DNA from: Benincasa hispida
Taxonomy: Eukaryota > Streptophyta > Magnoliopsida > Cucurbitales > Cucurbitaceae
Assembly (NCBI RefSeq): GCF_009727055.1
Contig: NC_052350.1
Coordinates: forward strand, 17,778,645-17,842,644
DNA length: 64,000 nucleotides
Direction: 5' to 3'
The notes below the pieces were generated by a model, which was given only the letters and a program-made list of their open reading frames with translations, was not told where the DNA came from and did no database searches. The stretch's first letter is position 1, and every line of letters begins with the position of its first letter. The translations under genes and the position numbers were made by a program. Of the stretch, positions 1-11,645 are shown one piece after another.

Positions 1-919
1 GCAAGAGATTGCCTACATCTAGCCTTCCATCTCTCTTCTCACCTCTGTGTTGTATTACATTTTGGCTTAAGACATTAATATATTTTGTAACCAATGCATC
101 TTTTTAGTTCTTTCAACACCATTTTCATCATTTTCTTCTATTTTACCATCTTTTGCTTTTTTCACAATGAATTAAGTGTTGATCATAAGAGTTATCGCAT
201 ACTCAATCATGCGGTTTAGAGATATGACATATGTAGCAAACCACCAAGAGGTGTGTGTTGCGCGAGTATAGTGAGTCAATCCTCTTTGCTTAGTGCGAGG
301 CTATCGTAATGCTTGTCTATAAACTAAGTAGCTATAACTAACTGCCCAAGAGGGTAAGTAGTGGAACTCACTAAGCAAAGTAAGCAGTGTTCCTAGAGAT
401 AGGAATAGTCTTAACGCAACGATGCGTTATAGAGATATAAGCATGTGGCTGACCATCGAGAGGTGTGTGATGCGTTAGTGTGGCGATTTGGGATTACCTA
501 TGCGACCAAACTTAATGACTCGGTGAATTTTCCTCCTCCACAACTCTATTTCTCCATGAATCTTATTATGCATTAACAGTTGCCGCATCTATATCAATTC
601 TCACAGTCAAACTTCAATTGTTCAGTCTATTTAGCTAGGAGTAGGAGTAACGCATAACAATCAGCTTCTTTCTTTCTATTTTTATTCACCGCCTTAAACA
701 CATTACTTTACAAGCATCCTTTAGTTGCAAATCCCCATGTTTGACCTTGGATCATCTCGAGAAACTTGTGTTCTCGTTATACTTGGCGAGAGAGCAAGAA
801 AACTTGTGACAGGATGCATGGTCACGCATACACGATTAACGCATAATGTTTATTCTTTATATTAACGCATGACCATCAACGCATATCATAAGAACACACA
901 TTTTCCTCCACCAAGTTTT

Positions 920-936
920 TGGCACCGTTGCCACGG
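920..936 (+). other. Primer binding site, tRNA-Asp type, G1
   Basis: TGGCACCGTTGCCACGG follows the LTR end (…CCTCCACCA) by six bases. It matches the sequence complementary to the 3' end of plant tRNA-Asp (TGGCGCCGTTGCCGGGG) with two differences. This PBS type is typical of Ty3/gypsy lineages such as Athila/Tat. Confidence 0.75.
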
Positions 937-1823
937 ACTTGGCATCTGATGATTTGTTTAAGTTTTGTGTCTTCACAGGCCCCCTTTTGATCTTAGGCGT
1001 ATTGTGGCTTGTGCAACCAAGTTGCAAATGATATTTGAGTGAAGGTGCTGCACCCTTCATTATTGACCCTAAGATTGAAAGGCTATCTGTCGCATGAGCT
1101 AGAAGAAGTCTTAGAAGCATGGTAACCATCATGTAGCCATTGAATGTTGGAAGCTCTGGTGGTTGAGACAATTAGTTCCTTGACATAAGCAGGCGAGTTC
1201 GATCCCCTGCATGGAAGAGTCCTTGTGGTGACTTCACTCCAATTTCTCCAGGGATATCTTCTACTCTATCTTTACTTTGCTTTCCTAGTTAACTTCTTTA
1301 GTTTATTTATTTAATTAATTTTTTTTGGATTTGTGGTTGCTTTTCTTGAATGTGGTGTTGCAATCGCTCCTTTTTGGTGTGATAATAATTTCCTCAGGTG
1401 TGTTGTTTTGAAAAAAGATTCCTCTCCATCATTCAACGCATGGCTATTTCTTCTACATGAACTCTAAGTTATTAACGCAATCGATAGTCTGATCGTATCA
1501 TTCTTTTCTTATTATCCTTTTAAAATCCTCTTTTGTCAGTCTGCCTTCTTTTGTGTTGGTAAATTAGCATCCATGATGATACTTATATAAAATTCACTAA
1601 ATCCACTAGCTAAACGTTGCATGACTCACCTAGCTTTAGTAGCTTCTTCAAAGTTCGACAATCTTAAGTTTTATTATGTGCAAATCTTTGCTCAAACCTC
1701 TTTTACCGCATTTCTGAACGAGTTTATCTTTAGCTTTTTAGCAAGGACCCTACCACTCTTTAAATTTAGGGGTAGGATCAGTCCGAGCAAATGCGTTTAA
1801 TATAAATATTGCGACAATGTTTC

Positions 1824-1843
1824 AAAAAAAAAAAAAAAAAAAA
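1824..1843 (+). repeat. Poly-A run of 20
   Basis: Twenty consecutive A inside the G1 internal region. The same relative place in G2 (about 23986-24020) is A-rich followed by GA repeats, so this is a family-wide slippage site and not a retroposon tail. Confidence 0.9.
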
Positions 1844-2132
1844 CTCCACTGTCAACACAAAAGGGGAAACCCAAGTTGATAAGAGTTAAGTTGTGAAAGG
1901 TACCTACCTGTAGTTTGATATTTCGCATGACACCCGTGCATGTAAGCCAAAATGAAAGTAGGTGACTTGAATCAACGCATAATAACAACTTCTTTGTCTG
2001 GTGCAAACTAAATTTAGCTAAGACAAGAGTTGAGTTGAATATGGCACACAACCGAGGTTGGATGCCCGCATGACACCCGAGGGGGCAAGCCAAAACGAAG
2101 ACATTAACCAGGTTCAACGCCTTATTTTAATA

Positions 2133-2210
2133 CAAAAATTTTCAGAATAAGTTTTATTGTTTACAAACCACGAGTTTTAGGACAAAAAACCTAACAAACT
2201 CGCACTTGGA
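2133..2210 (-). repeat. Start of 3' LTR and polypurine tract, element C
   Basis: On the minus strand, CCAAGTGCGAGTT is followed by TGTTAGGTTTTTTGTCC. The same arrangement (CCAAGTGGGAG, then an LTR starting T(G/A)TT…GTCCTAA) occurs at 30447-30480 and 39708-39740. Only 64 bp of LTR remain before the G1 junction. Confidence 0.7.
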
Positions 2211-2419
2211 CTAAAACTTCAGTGGTAACTTATATATCCGAATATATAAGACTGAGTTTCTGAGTTGTACAAAGAAATACAATAAACTAGGGCATCACAT
2301 ACCCATGGTTTATCATACGGTATCTCATAACTAATTTTCTCTCACCTGACCTAGGTTATTAACATAGTATTTCTAGTCTTACTAGGTGATTCTCAAACAC
2401 TTTAGCCGAAAGAATCGTT

Positions 2420-3120
2420 ATAAACGTGTTAGTGTACAATAGACTTCTTATTAAACTATATGAGGAATATATCTTATTCTCACAACACTTGTTTCTCAAT
2501 AACGACTAGGAAGTCATACTTTCCTCCCACTACATCGTGGTACTCTCAACTCTTTGAGTAAGATACATCTAACCTATCTAAACAACTCTTGTTCACAGTG
2601 TTAATTCAATAACTTTTATTGATTTATGCAAGTTTTTATGGAAACGAATAATACAAGGTGAACTTGAACAATATTCCAATAATTGGAATGATGTTGAGAA
2701 AACAATTTAAGGCCATTAGAAAGTTTGTCACTGAATTTCAAGTTCTATCAAATAGACCTAGAAATCTTAAACTTTCCATACTTTGATCTAATCGAAGTAT
2801 TTTAGTCTTATTTTACCTAACAAGTTTCGTACACTCTGGAACATTTCAAGTGTTGTAAACTTATCACTTAGGTTAAATAACTACTTGCCGTAATTGATTT
2901 CTAGCCGTTTTAAATATCTGAATATTTGTAAATGGCTTCTAACTAGGTTGATTCTTAACAGAAGTTACTATGCGATAGAACAAACATAATTTTTGCTAAT
3001 GAACATTTCATTTAAAACAAAAACATATACAATTTGTTGTTTTACAAGATAACAAAAGCAGGTAAGATTATCTTAAAACAGCAACATCTCCCACTGGTCA
3101 ATCTGAGGGCAGCTAGCAAT
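2420..3120. other. Unrecognised spacer inside element C
   Basis: AT-rich DNA lying where pol should be, between the Gag zinc-knuckle region and the post-RNase-H tail. I found no pol motif on either strand. It may be a replaced internal segment as in non-autonomous copia derivatives, or a later insertion; no terminal repeats were seen. Confidence 0.4.
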
Positions 3121-3995
3121 CTTCAGGAACTAGTTTGCTTGTTTTGCTTTCTCTGATCTTTTTCTAGCAAGTTACTGGGGGCAGTTTCTCTTCTAGTGCC
3201 CTTCCTCGTCGCAATGGAAACACTTTCCTTTGTCTGCAGCGTTAGCCTTGTCTTTTCTCCCAGCGGTTTTCTTCTTCCCTTTCCCTTTGCTCTTCTTAAC
3301 AGGAATACTCTTACTCTATGAAGAGGAAATAACATCAAGATTTTTGGAGGACGTTCCTCTCTTCTCAGCGGTAGTAACATGTACTTTCGGTTCCAGACCT
3401 TTAGTTTTCATCATTATCTAGTAAGCCTATAGCTCATTCAAAAGAGTAGTCAAGTTGTATTTGATTTTATTCATAAGCGCATTCGTGTAGAACTACAGAA
3501 AACTCTTCAAAGAGATTCTAGAATAAAACCAACTTGACTTCTCTCGTTAACGACAACTCTATTTATTTTCGCCACATTGAAGTGGACCATCATGTCCAGG
3601 ACATGTTCACGAACAAAGGCCTTCTCTTTCATATGGCATTTGTAAACGTACTTAATAGCATCATGCCTTAGGGAGAAGGATGATTATCCGCACATCCCTC
3701 GTAAAGATTCCATAATCTCTTTGGCAGTACCTGTATCCTCATGTTTTTTGGCCAAAACATCAAATATGCTGGTAATGATATAGGGATGGGCTTTGTCATT
3801 CGCCCTGATCCATCTATCGTACGTGTCCTAAACAGTTTGATTTACGTTAGAGCTTGGAATGGGAGGACAATCCTCTGTTAAGACAAATTGTAAATCGTCT
3901 ATCACCAGTATAGTATTCAAGTTTGATTTCCAAGTTGCATAATTATCCCCAATTAGTTTATCAGACGCTAATAATTGTACTAGTGAACTTGTCAT
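3121..3995 (-). pseudogene. Copia Gag pseudogene, distal copy of element C
   Basis: The minus strand from the ATG at 3995-3993 reads an MTSSLVQLLASDKL-type UBN2 Gag N-terminus, then LAKKHE and AKEIMESLRGM motifs, a basic lysine-rich linker (about 3330-3240) and a CCHC zinc knuckle, C-F-H-C-D-E-E-G-H (about 3225-3190), interrupted by stops. Gag would form the retrotransposon particle and bind its RNA. Several in-frame stops and small shifts break it. It is the downstream half of a tandem leader-gag duplication and, unlike the proximal copy, keeps the zinc-knuckle C-terminus. The CAG before the ATG seen in the other copies has decayed to AAA. Confidence 0.75.
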
Positions 3996-5133
3996 TTTAA
4001 AATATATAAAAAAATTTTATAAGTGAATTGCTTTTAATCCCAATCAAGTTTTAGCAAAGTAATAATATACCCAAGATTATTTTTGTAACGATACTATAGC
4101 AAAACATTCTTGACTAAATACTATCTCCAGAATAACTCATATTTTGGTAGTTATTTAGCTACTGTTTTTGGTCAGAAGTTATTAAATGTTTAGTAATTCC
4201 TTAAGTGTAACCTATTGTTTTTAGACCTCAGAAGTCCGATCCCAATGATGCTCCCAAAGTTAAAATCGACTTTAGAAATCCTATCCATAACTGTCGTTAA
4301 ACGACTAGCAAGGCCGACTTAAAGATGACAAGCGGGCGCAACATAAAAATCTCACAGTTCAAACTAACAGAAGAGATCATAGGATATGTTGACACATATC
4401 CTTCACCCATTTACTATGAACTACTTCCTCCATTTTCTTTGGTCTTGACCATGTGACAAACATTTTCTGAATGGAACAGTCGAGGTATAATCGACGCGAA
4501 GTGTTGTACGGATCTCATGGTGGGAATTATCTAGGAACGTGAGAATTGAAATCAATATATCGTATATTTGATTTTTCATTGAAGAGCTTCCCCTTATTTA
4601 CCATGATCAATTCATACAAACACTTTCCAAATGGAGCAATCGAGGTCTCGACACGAAGTGCCATATGAACCTTTTGGTGTGAACATCTTGAGAACGTGAA
4701 AATTTTAAAATCAAAACATCACAATTGATTTTAAAGTGAACAACTTTCCCTATTCACCAAAATCTCAATTCAAGTAACACTTTCCGAATGAAGCAGTCGA
4801 GGTATAATCGACACGAAGTGCCACATGAATTTCGATCGTGAAATCTTAGAGATGTGAGAGCTAAAATAATCATATCATATATGTTCATTGATCTCCCACT
4901 AAGGTGTTCTAAAATATCATATACGTCATTCGATTTTCACTGAAGTGTTCTAACGATTAAACAGGGTACTCGATTCATAGGTTTGTTTCGGCTAATTAAA
5001 CAACCTAAGTTTAGGTGTTTATCCAAGTATAACGTTTATAATTGGATTTAACTTATGATGTCTAGGTGATAAACCGGTTTTAAAACCTCACATCACTCAT
5101 GTATTGCTCGTAAAACCAGTTAACAACACTCAA
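3996..5133 (-). repeat. Duplicated leader of element C with ~160-bp tandem units
   Basis: Homologous to the gag-proximal part of the leader at 5719-7020. It holds three tandem units of about 160 bp, recognisable by 'CTTTCC(G/A)AATGGA' words near 4457, 4620 and 4778, and by repeated ATATCATATATG blocks. The right boundary (about 5119-5133) is the duplication joint, where gag runs into leader sequence. Confidence 0.65.
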
Positions 5134-5718
5134 AAGGGACTGAAAAGCCCGTAGCTCGTTGAGAAGTGTAGTCAAGTTGTATTCTATCTTGTTCATTAAC
5201 GCATTGGTGCGAAATTGCAAGAAGCTCTTCAGAAGAGATTCTAGAATAAAACTGACTTGGTTCCTCTTGTCTATGACAACTTCATTTACCGCTGCCACAT
5301 TTAAATGGACCATCATGTCCAGGACACAATCTCTAACAGAGGTTCCTTCTTTCATTCGATAGTTGTAAACATATTTGATAACATCATGTCTCAGGGAGAA
5401 GAACATTTGTCCAAACATCTCACGTAGAGATTCCATAATCTCTTTGGCAATATACATGCTTTCGTGTTTCTTAGCTAGAACATCAGATATGCTAGCAAGA
5501 ATATAGGCATAGGCTTTCTCATTCGCCTTCGGCCATTTGTCGTATGCTTCCCAAACAGTTTGGTTTGCATTTGAGCTAGGGATGGGAGGACATTCCTCTG
5601 TCAAAACGAACCTTAAATTGTCTATCATCATTATTGTGTTCAAATTTGATTTCAATGTAGCATAATTGTCTCCATTTAATTTATCCGAAGCCAACAATTG
5701 TATTAAAGAACTAGTCAT
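5080..5718 (-). pseudogene. Copia Gag N-terminal domain, proximal copy of element C
   Basis: A 212-codon open frame on the minus strand. Residues 1 to about 195 match the UBN2-type Gag of plant copia elements: LLASDKLNGDNYATLKSNL, LRFVLTEECPP, YILASISDVLAKKHE, AKEIMESLREMFGQ, LRHDVIKYVYNYRMKEGTSV, LTTLLNELRAFQSLL. The frame is uninterrupted, but Gag sequence ends at about 5134 and the last ~18 residues (SVVNWFYEQYMSDVRF) are translated leader, so the basic linker and zinc knuckle are missing. NYATL replaces the usual NYATW. The start is set by the ATG just after a TTTATATTTTCAG acceptor-like sequence (5731-5719). Confidence 0.85.
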
Positions 5719-8110
5719 TCTGAAAATATAAACAAATTCTCTATTAGTGAATTGCTTTTAAGTCCAATCATGTTGCAAATTAATAATGTACCCAAAATTC
5801 ATTATTTTTGCAACGATACTATAGTGAGTCAGAATAAGTGCTATCGAGGGTAGTAGAAAACTCCTTCACTAAAACAAGACGTTCTTGACTAAATACTATC
5901 TCCAAATAACTCTTATTCCTACGGTCATTTAGTTACCGTTTTTGGTTAAAACTTACTGACACTTAGTAATTCTGTAACTGTAACCCTCCATTTTCATACC
6001 TTAGAGGTCGGCCCTAATGATGCTACCAAATTGGAGAGTCAAGGTTGGGAATGGACCTAAGAAATCCTATCCATTTTTGGAGTTTGAATTGTTCTGAATC
6101 CTATGTTACAACCTTCCAAAGGGATAGCTGTCGTTAAACCACTAGCAAAAGCCGTTTAAAGCTAACCAGCAGGAGCAATATAGGAATCTTACGGTCCAAA
6201 CTAACAGAAGAGACCACAGGATGCGTTGACATATATCCTTCACCCAGTTACTATAAACTACTTCTCCCATTCACCTTGATCTTGATCCCATGAAAATACT
6301 TTCCGTATAGAGCAATCGAGGTATAATCGCCACGAAGCGTTGCATGGATCTCACGGTGTGAACTTTCTAGGAACGTGAGAGTTGAAATCAATATATCATA
6401 TATTTGATTTTACAATGAACAACTTCCCCTTTATTCACCTTGATATTGACTCATGTGAACACTTTCCGAATGGAGGTCATTCCTAGGGTGACACGAAGTG
6501 TCGCATAAAACTCACGATGTGAATTTTTTAGGAACGTGAGAATTAAAATCAAAATATCGCGTAGTTGATTTTATTGTGAACTAATTCCCTTATTTACCTT
6601 AATATTAATTCATACAAACACTTTTTGAATGGAGGTCACTCCCAAGGTGATACGAAGTGTCACATGAATCTCGATGTGAACTCTTAGGGACACGAGAGCT
6701 TAAAAAACAACATATCGTATATGTTATTATTCTTCCACTAAAACGTTCTAATAACATATCATATACGTTATTAAATTCCCACTGAAGTGTTCTAACAACA
6801 TATCATATATGTTATTAAACTCCCACTGAAGTGTTCAAACATTCGTTTGGATATATGTTTACTTAGTTTTGTTTTGGCTAATTAAACAATGTAAGTCTAG
6901 GTGTTTATCCAAGTATAGCAATTATATTTGGATTTAACCTACTATGTCTAGGTGATAAACGAGTTTTAAAACCTTACACCACTCACGTGTGTTTATAAAA
7001 CCAATTAACAACGCTCAATTATTTGGCCACAATCTCCAGGTAGGAGGTGTTCCATAGATCGTCAATTTAAATACCCCTAACCTTAGATAGAATTATATAC
7101 CGGTTGAGTTTGTAACCAAAGTTTTATAAGATAACGACCTATTTTAACTTTTAAAACAAGTGATTAATCTACGTGAGCTTGCAGCTTATTTTTCTTATGG
7201 ATTTTAATGTCTAATCCAATTTTATTAACAACTTATAAAACTTTGGACATGCTTTGTATTCATAATATATATCAGATATCTCATGATTTAATATATCACA
7301 TATATTAAAACAATTAAAACCCTAAACATGCATACTATATATTATAATACCTTATAACATACTTTCAATGCATGTAACATGCTTTCTATGGTGAGATTTT
7401 AAATCTACATGGCATACTATATGCACAGACAAGATTTATATATTATAACATACATCACATGCATAAATAATTAAACACAAACTAATATGATTTAGTTTTG
7501 GCATTTTCAAGCAAACAAAGGCTTATTTTTTTTAAAAAAAAAAAATTGCTCCAAAACACTTTTGGACCGCTCGAACCGCCTTGAATTGAACCTTCAATGC
7601 TTAAAATTGGGCTGAAATGGGCTTAATCAGGTCGAACCGGACCTTCTTAACCCGAACCGACTAGACCGGTTCACTTGGACCACCAGTTTGGGCTTGCGCA
7701 TGCATGTGGGACTGGGATGAACAACGTCGCAATGCTGCATCCTAACGTTGCAATGCCATGGGATGTTCTTCACAATTCTAGGCTGGAACGACAAACAATG
7801 TTGTGATGCTCCAAGCATAGCGTCACAATGCTGCGAGGCAATGGCTGGAACTTTAGTTTTCTGTTGTTGGCCTTTGCTGCTTCTTTCTTCAATTGCATCC
7901 TAATTTTAACTCCAATGACTCCGATCAAATTATAGATTCTTAAGCAAACATTAAGGCCCATCAATCAAGAACCAATTACAAGAATTACAACATATTTGAA
8001 GAGAATTTAATGCCAAAACTCAGAAAAACCATATCAATTCACCATTTTCATACAACTTATGAAAAACACCCACCAAGCTAAAATTAACTCAAATTTAATG
8101 CTTAAATGAT
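5719..8110 (-). repeat. 5' leader of element C
   Basis: Untranslated leader between PBS and gag. It contains three ~160-bp tandem units (cores near 6297, 6459 and 6620), ATATCATATA-rich blocks (6700-6830), and near 7690-7850 a cluster of palindromic-core words (AACGTT, TTGCAA, CAATGTTGTGATG). This cluster occupies the place where element A carries CGATCG-type repeats. No coding potential was recognised; short frames here are chance. Confidence 0.65.
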
Positions 8111-8122
8111 ACTCTGATACCA
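8111..8122 (-). other. Primer binding site, initiator tRNA-Met type, element C
   Basis: The minus strand reads TGGTATCAGAGT, the standard copia PBS (TGGTATCAGAGC) with its last base changed. It sets the orientation of element C and the LTR/leader border. Confidence 0.85.
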
Positions 8123-9955
8123 ATTATTAGCTTAAAAAGACATACAATGGAAGAAAATAGGATCATAAAGCATTTCAATTCATCGATTTTAGCTCAAAAT
8201 TAAGCATGCTCATTAAATAACAATAGGGTTCCAAACATACATTTGAAGATCTACTTCAAACTCAAAATTCAGCTACAATTCTCCCTCTTCTGGTCGTAAA
8301 AAACCACTATAGCTTCCCTACTATCCTCTAGAAGCCTTAGATTGTGTTGTGGGACTCAAAATAAACTGGAATTTAGGGAATTAAGGAAAAAGGTCAATGG
8401 TTCTTGTTGTTGAAGACTCTTCTTCAACCTCAAAACTTCTTCAGTAAAAATCAAAGTGTTTGCATGATGTTCCCACTCCAATTCTGGGTATTTTTATCCA
8501 GCCACAACATGCAATCTTATTGCATAAAAAATGACTATCTCCACCTTGAGTTTTTTAGGTGGAAATGTAGTGAGGTATGGCTAAGGTGCTTGAATATCAT
8601 AGTGGGAAAATCTCATTTTCGGATTTTTCCATTTTTCCATTTTTTTTCTTTTTTATCATTCTAAAACTAATTTTCAAAATAAAACTGAAATTTACTTTTA
8701 ATTTTTAATTAAAACTGAAATTTTATTAATTTTATAAAAACTAATTCAATAATTAATTTTTCTAATAAAATTAATAATTAATAATTAGTTAAACAATTTA
8801 ATTAATTCTATTAATTTAATATCAAATATTAAATTAATTTAACACCAATTCCATCATCATGAATCCTTATTCCTGAATTAATATTTAAATCACATTTAAA
8901 TATTAATTGATTCTCTGATTTTGTTTAATTCGATAATTAAACATATAATCATATCGCATATAATTACTAATTCCCTTAATCCAAATTTGAATATTTCAAA
9001 TTAACTCATCTCGCTATTCAAAGGCTTATTCCATTTGTGAGCTAGTAAGGGGACCTAATGGACCTACAGATCATGTGCTTTAACGATCTGAGATTAATTA
9101 ACTAAACTCTTTACACTGAATTAACCCCCATTTGTTAACTACTGGGTAACTCCACTAAAGCCCAGTAGTTGCACTCCTCTCACTATAGATATATTGTGTC
9201 CACTCAATATAACCATGGTTAGTAAGTTAACCTTCACAGGTTGTTCGTAATAATAGCTGAGTCAAATGACTATTATACCCCCGAGATCACCTCTTGTTCC
9301 TTAAGTTCCACTGATCCTCTAATGAACAATTTGTTTGTGATCCAATTAAAAACAAAATCCCTCTGGGGCCAATGAGAGGGTGGGCCCCTTGTTCAAGACT
9401 CGAAATCAGTACTTAAGGGAACAACCTCTCTACTATCTTTGAAAGCTGGTGTCCCCAGCAATTTAGACGATCCTACCCCTAAAACGGGAAGTTTATTGAG
9501 TCAGTGCTGTTGAGCCAACCCTCACCTATGTAAATCTAATGATAATCTTAAATAAACAATAGTTCATAGTTAGCCCAAGATTAAGGTCAAGTTTCCTAGG
9601 TCATCGCTATAAAATAGTCAGTCTTAAACATTAAACAAAATTATAAAGTAAGAGTGACTTATTTCTTGGTCCGATCTTATGAAAATTCATTGCACAAGAC
9701 GCCCTCACTCTTCATGTCACCACATGAATGAATCAGGATCACTTCGTTTGTAGCACTTTACAACTCATTGTAATAACTACAGAGTGGGTCGCATCCAATA
9801 GTGTTACCAGAATAAGGCACCCAACCTTATTCGTATACTATAGATCGTTTTGACTATTCACTCGAACCTGATCCACTCTTACGTCTCCACATAAAGTTCA
9901 AGTACTTATGTAATAGTCATGGATCTTTTAGTTTATTGGATTTATTTCTAAAACG
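8123..9955 (-). repeat. 5' LTR of element C
   Basis: Reverse complement is collinear with the A 3' LTR (30560-32327), for example 'AAGAGTAGATCAGGTTCAAG', 'GGTACCTTATTCTGGTAACAC' and 'GTGAGGGCGTC' blocks. Similarity stops at about 9955 within GTTTATTGGATTTA, so roughly the first 100 bp of the LTR are lost. Part of the LTR (8640-9000) is very AT-rich. The short span 9956-10009 shows nothing recognisable. Confidence 0.75.
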
Positions 9956-10476
9956 AAATAAGCAACTAATTGTTAACCCCGTACCCTATTTTTCCTACAA
10001 AAGTAAGTAGCAAGCGTGTTAAGTAAAATTATGAAAGAAGATAAAGAAAGTAGGAAGATGGAGAAAGAAAATTCTAAGTATTATAAATACTTAGATGGGC
10101 AAGTTTTAGATAATATAACAAGTGGAAATTTGGCTAGGTATGGAAGCAAAGTGTAGGCATGCGTTGATGGAGAAGTGTGGACGCACGAGGTTGCGTGTAT
10201 AGCAACTAAGGCTTGTAGAGGCTAAGTGTTGAAAGCAAGGATAAGCTATGCATTGGTACTAAAGGTGAACGCATAAGTGGAAGCTTTAATGTGATGGTAA
10301 GCAGTCGAAGGCATGTGACCGAAGGAAATGCATTGGCAGTTTACGATGATGCGGTGCGAGGCATGCGTCGATGGATGGCATGCGGCGAGGGAGGCATGCG
10401 ACGTTGGACGCGGCAGTGTTATGTGATGGTATGCCGCGATGGATGCGATGGATGCGATGGACTCGACTGTGCTACA

Positions 10477-10586
10477 CTATGCGTTGATGCTATGCGGCCT
10501 ACGCGTTGATACTATGCGGCCTATGCGTTGATGCTATGCGGCATATGCATTGGTGCTATACAACCTATGCGTTGGTGCTATGCGAC
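10477..10586. repeat. 22-bp minisatellite, 5 copies
   Basis: Five adjacent 22-bp units of the form CTATGCGTTGATGCTATGCGGC, starting at 10477, 10499, 10521, 10543 and 10565. Units 1 and 3 are identical; units 2, 4 and 5 carry point changes. It lies inside the long minus-strand LTR. Confidence 0.9.
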
Positions 10587-11495
10587 AGTAGTACTAGACG
10601 ATGGGCTAGACGATAGAGTATGGGATGCATGCTGAAGTTATGCTACAAAATGAGGAAGGCTTAACGCATGGTTGATATGATAAAAGCTATATATGGGCTA
10701 GGACATGCGTTTCTTAGAAGTATGCGACCAAAGGAGGGGCACAAAAGCCTCTAAGTGAGCTATGCCTTAGCTAGAGCAGGCGATACGTTGAGAAGGAGGT
10801 ATGCAGTCATATGGTTGCAAGCGTTGGCTTGGGAGCTGACCCTTGCGTTGATAGCCAAGAGGGAAAGATCTTCTTGAAGATTGATCAACTAAGCCAGCTG
10901 TCATACTCAGGTTTGACATTATCCTTTAAGGATGAGGTGGCAGCCTGATGTTAAAAGGAGAACATGCAGCTGTTAGTTTAAAAAGAGAAGCCTGACTTAA
11001 AGGAGAAGTTTTGGAGAAATTCACTCGGGCAAATGGAATAATTCCAGAGCCATTCAAACTCTGAGTATGTCTAGTTGCTGAGATTGATATGCCGGTGGGA
11101 GATTCTAGCATAATCAAGTTGGAATATGAAGAATCCGACTGAAGGTCGAATTCTCGGGTAAGTTGGGCTTGTCTTGATAATTTGAGGATTTCGGCACAAC
11201 CATCAGGAATTCTGAGCTGAAATTTTAAGTTAAGCTTGCTAAGAAAATTTAGAGAATGTTTGTAGAAGGAAATTTTTTGAGAAAAGACTTGGAAAATTAG
11301 TTATTAAGATTGAAAGTTAAATCTGGAATCTTGGGCAAGCAGGCAGCTGCTTGGGTTGAACAAGCAAGCAGCTTTAAGGGCTTGACAAGGATGATGAACA
11401 CATGTGTTGAAGGTTTAATTAGTGTAAGTATGCGCTGAGAAGCATCAGACCATGTAATGCATATTGAAGTCATAAGCGCAAGGTTGCGTTGGAAT

Positions 11496-11645
11496 GATGG
11501 GTGCAATCGGATGAACGCATGGGACATGCGCCGATGTGCCACTAGATGGGCGCATAAGTCGAGTGATGGGTGAAATTGAACGAACGCATGGGGCATGCAT
11601 CAATGTGCCACCAGACGGGTGCATAAGCCGAGCGATGGGCACAAA
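11496..11645. repeat. 69-bp tandem duplication
   Basis: Two 69-bp units starting GATGGGTG at 11496 and 11565, plus the start of a third at 11634. They share the AACGCATGGG(A/G)CATGC and ATGTGCCAC(T/C)AGA cores. Inside the long minus-strand LTR. Confidence 0.85.

Larger units (their letters stand above)
1..2132 (+). mobile_element. Family G non-autonomous LTR element, right part (G1)
   Basis: The 3' part of an LTR (1-913, rich in ATGCG/CGCAT words) is followed by a primer binding site (920-936) and about 1.2 kb of internal DNA. It is collinear with 28760-29950 and 23096-24330 of copy G2, including the stretch with two copies of a 'GCATGACACCCG...GCAAGCCAAAACGAA' block (about 1923-1955 and 2068-2100). 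No gag or pol reading frame is visible, so it fits a LARD-like non-autonomous element. The LTR start lies left of the window. At about 2132 the element stops abruptly against the LTR of copia element C, with no LTR end or duplication visible, so the right side is a truncation. Confidence 0.75.
2133..9955 (-). mobile_element. Copia element C, minus strand, pol deleted
   Basis: Read on the minus strand: LTR 9955-8123, PBS 8122-8111, leader 8110-5719, gag 5718-5134, a second leader 5133-3996, a second gag 3995-3121, about 700 bp of unrecognised DNA, a post-RNase-H tail (about 2420-2211), polypurine tract 2210-2197 and the first 64 bp of a 3' LTR (2196-2133). Protease, integrase and reverse transcriptase are absent, so the copy could move only with help and is now broken. 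The outer end of the 5' LTR lacks roughly its first 100 bp, and the 3' LTR is cut by the junction with G1. Confidence 0.75.

Noticed and set aside
1797..2117. A minus-strand 106-codon frame
   Set aside because: Lies in the non-coding interior of G1, with poly-T coding for a Phe run; not conserved as a frame in G2.
10291..10509. An Arg/Trp/Cys-rich small protein (RRWMACGEGGMRRW)
   Set aside because: Translation of GATGCG/ATGCG tandem repeats in an LTR.
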